This document shows positions 62,116 through 62,646 of a stretch of DNA of 62,646 nt, piece by piece. The translations under genes were made by a program, and so were the position numbers. Source of the DNA: an uncultured Eubacteriales bacterium (GTDB lineage Bacteria > Bacillota > Clostridia > Oscillospirales > Oscillospiraceae); NCBI GenBank assembly GCA_900545515.1, contig UQZA01000014.1, positions 1-62,646 of the forward strand, written 5' to 3'. The first letter of the stretch is position 1; each line of letters opens with the position of its first letter. The notes beneath the pieces were generated by a model. That model saw only the letters and a list, made by a program, of their open reading frames with translations, had not been told where the DNA came from and did no database searches.

Positions 62116-62646
62116 ATGAAAAATCTTTTACGGTCTTTTTCTCTGCTTTTGGCCGTGGTACTGCTGGCGTCCCTGTGCGCCTGCAGGCTCCAGGAGACCC
62201 CTCAGCCATCGGATGAGGCATCCGCCCCCACAGTCCCATCTGAGGAGCCCACAGCTCCAGTTACAGAGAAACTGGAGCCTGCGACAGAGCCTTCCGGTGA
62301 AACGGAGCCATACGTCATTGACGATGAGAACTTTGAGATTTTTAGTGAACTCGATTCGACCTATTGGTACATTGGTAGCGATCCGACAATCACACTGAAA
62401 GATTTTGGACTGAAGATTACCCTGCCAGATGGATGGGTTGACCGAGTTGAAATTATCCGAAATGCCTCTCAGGACGATCTAGAGCTGTATATCGGAAATT
62501 CTGCATTGATGCTGGCATATGATATGGAAAGCGCAGATCCAGACATCAAAGGGAGCGATGGTTATTTTGACTGGGTTTTGTGTGTAAATGGAGTTCGAAA
62601 AGACAATTACATTGTGGTCGAAGACTTTGATCAAACCAAAAACTGT
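62116..62646 (+). CDS. Secreted lipoprotein of the amidase cassette, copy 2 (runs off the window)
   Basis: 177 residues visible and the frame is open at the edge. Lipobox SLCAC (Cys 23) and a Thr/Glu-rich linker precede DFGLKITLPDGWVDRVEIIR, then YFDWVLCVNGVRKDN, which align with copy 1 at 61048. AAGGAGG lies 8 bases before the ATG. It completes the second cassette after the amidase stub. Confidence 0.75.
   Translation, partial: MKNLLRSFSLLLAVVLLASLCACRLQETPQPSDEASAPTVPSEEPTAPVTEKLEPATEPSGETEPYVIDDENFEIFSELDSTYWYIGSDPTITLKDFGLKITLPDGWVDRVEIIRNASQDDLELYIGNSALMLAYDMESADPDIKGSDGYFDWVLCVNGVRKDNYIVVEDFDQTKNC

Overview
The window looks like chromosomal DNA of an endospore-forming, GC-rich Clostridia member, most likely Oscillospirales/Oscillospiraceae (the Flavonifractor–Intestinimonas–Lawsonibacter neighbourhood). 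The reasons are a full-length SpoIVA, a SpoVAC-like start, a DUF3793 protein, lipobox-type secreted proteins, SLH-anchored surface protein, ClpE, and Gram-positive style KtrAB and BmrCD-like proteins. The assignment is inferred from gene content, not from a marker-gene search. No rRNA, tRNA, CRISPR array, transposase, integrase or phage gene was recognised.

Layout. 1–2.3 kb: the end of a TPR-repeat protein, a small unknown protein, a DtxR-type metal regulator and a convergent DUF3793 gene whose promoter region carries TTAG/CTAA dyads. 2.6–8.4 kb: a cobalamin riboswitch with its own terminator precedes a lipid-anchored CbiK-type chelatase, a two-domain surface lipoprotein and a complete FecBCD/BtuFCD-type ABC importer. 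8.4–12.2 kb: a truncated SpoVAC-like gene, then a lipoprotein/response-regulator/histidine-kinase operon. 12.2–27.7 kb: a dense housekeeping block (yqhQ, prmC, recA, recX, rimO, pgsA; ktrB–ktrA, an rRNA methyltransferase, dprA, topA, trmFO, plsX, rnc). 28–34.4 kb: a 1669-residue subtilase with SLH anchors and a winged-helix regulator with a palindrome inside its promoter.

34.5–38.5 kb (minus strand): a heterodimeric ABC exporter of the BmrC/BmrD type preceded by a promoter, a 32-codon leader ORF and a strong terminator, which is the layout of a ribosome-mediated attenuator. 38.6–45.8 kb: a 2.68-kb tandem duplication of a lipoprotein plus small secreted-protein pair, with a frameshifted Spo0A-C-like regulator between the copies, followed by a three-gene ABC-2 type exporter. 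46–52.8 kb: clpE, a GNAT protein, spoIVA, and a minus-strand pair of an SCP2-like protein with a glutamate-1-semialdehyde-aminomutase-like enzyme. 53–56.3 kb: a TPP-riboswitch thiWMED operon. 56.5–59.2 kb: two small unknown genes, thiI and pncC/cinA-C. 59.4–62.6 kb: an amidase-domain protein and lipoprotein cassette followed by a partial second copy that runs off the window.

Most notable: (1) the cobalamin-regulated surface chelatase plus importer, (2) the leader-peptide attenuator of the ABC exporter, and (3) two independent secreted-protein cassettes that have grown by tandem duplication, each second unit carrying or leaving the 3' stub of the gene upstream. In the larger one the coding parts are almost identical while the promoter regions have diverged, as expected of gene conversion or selection for identical products.
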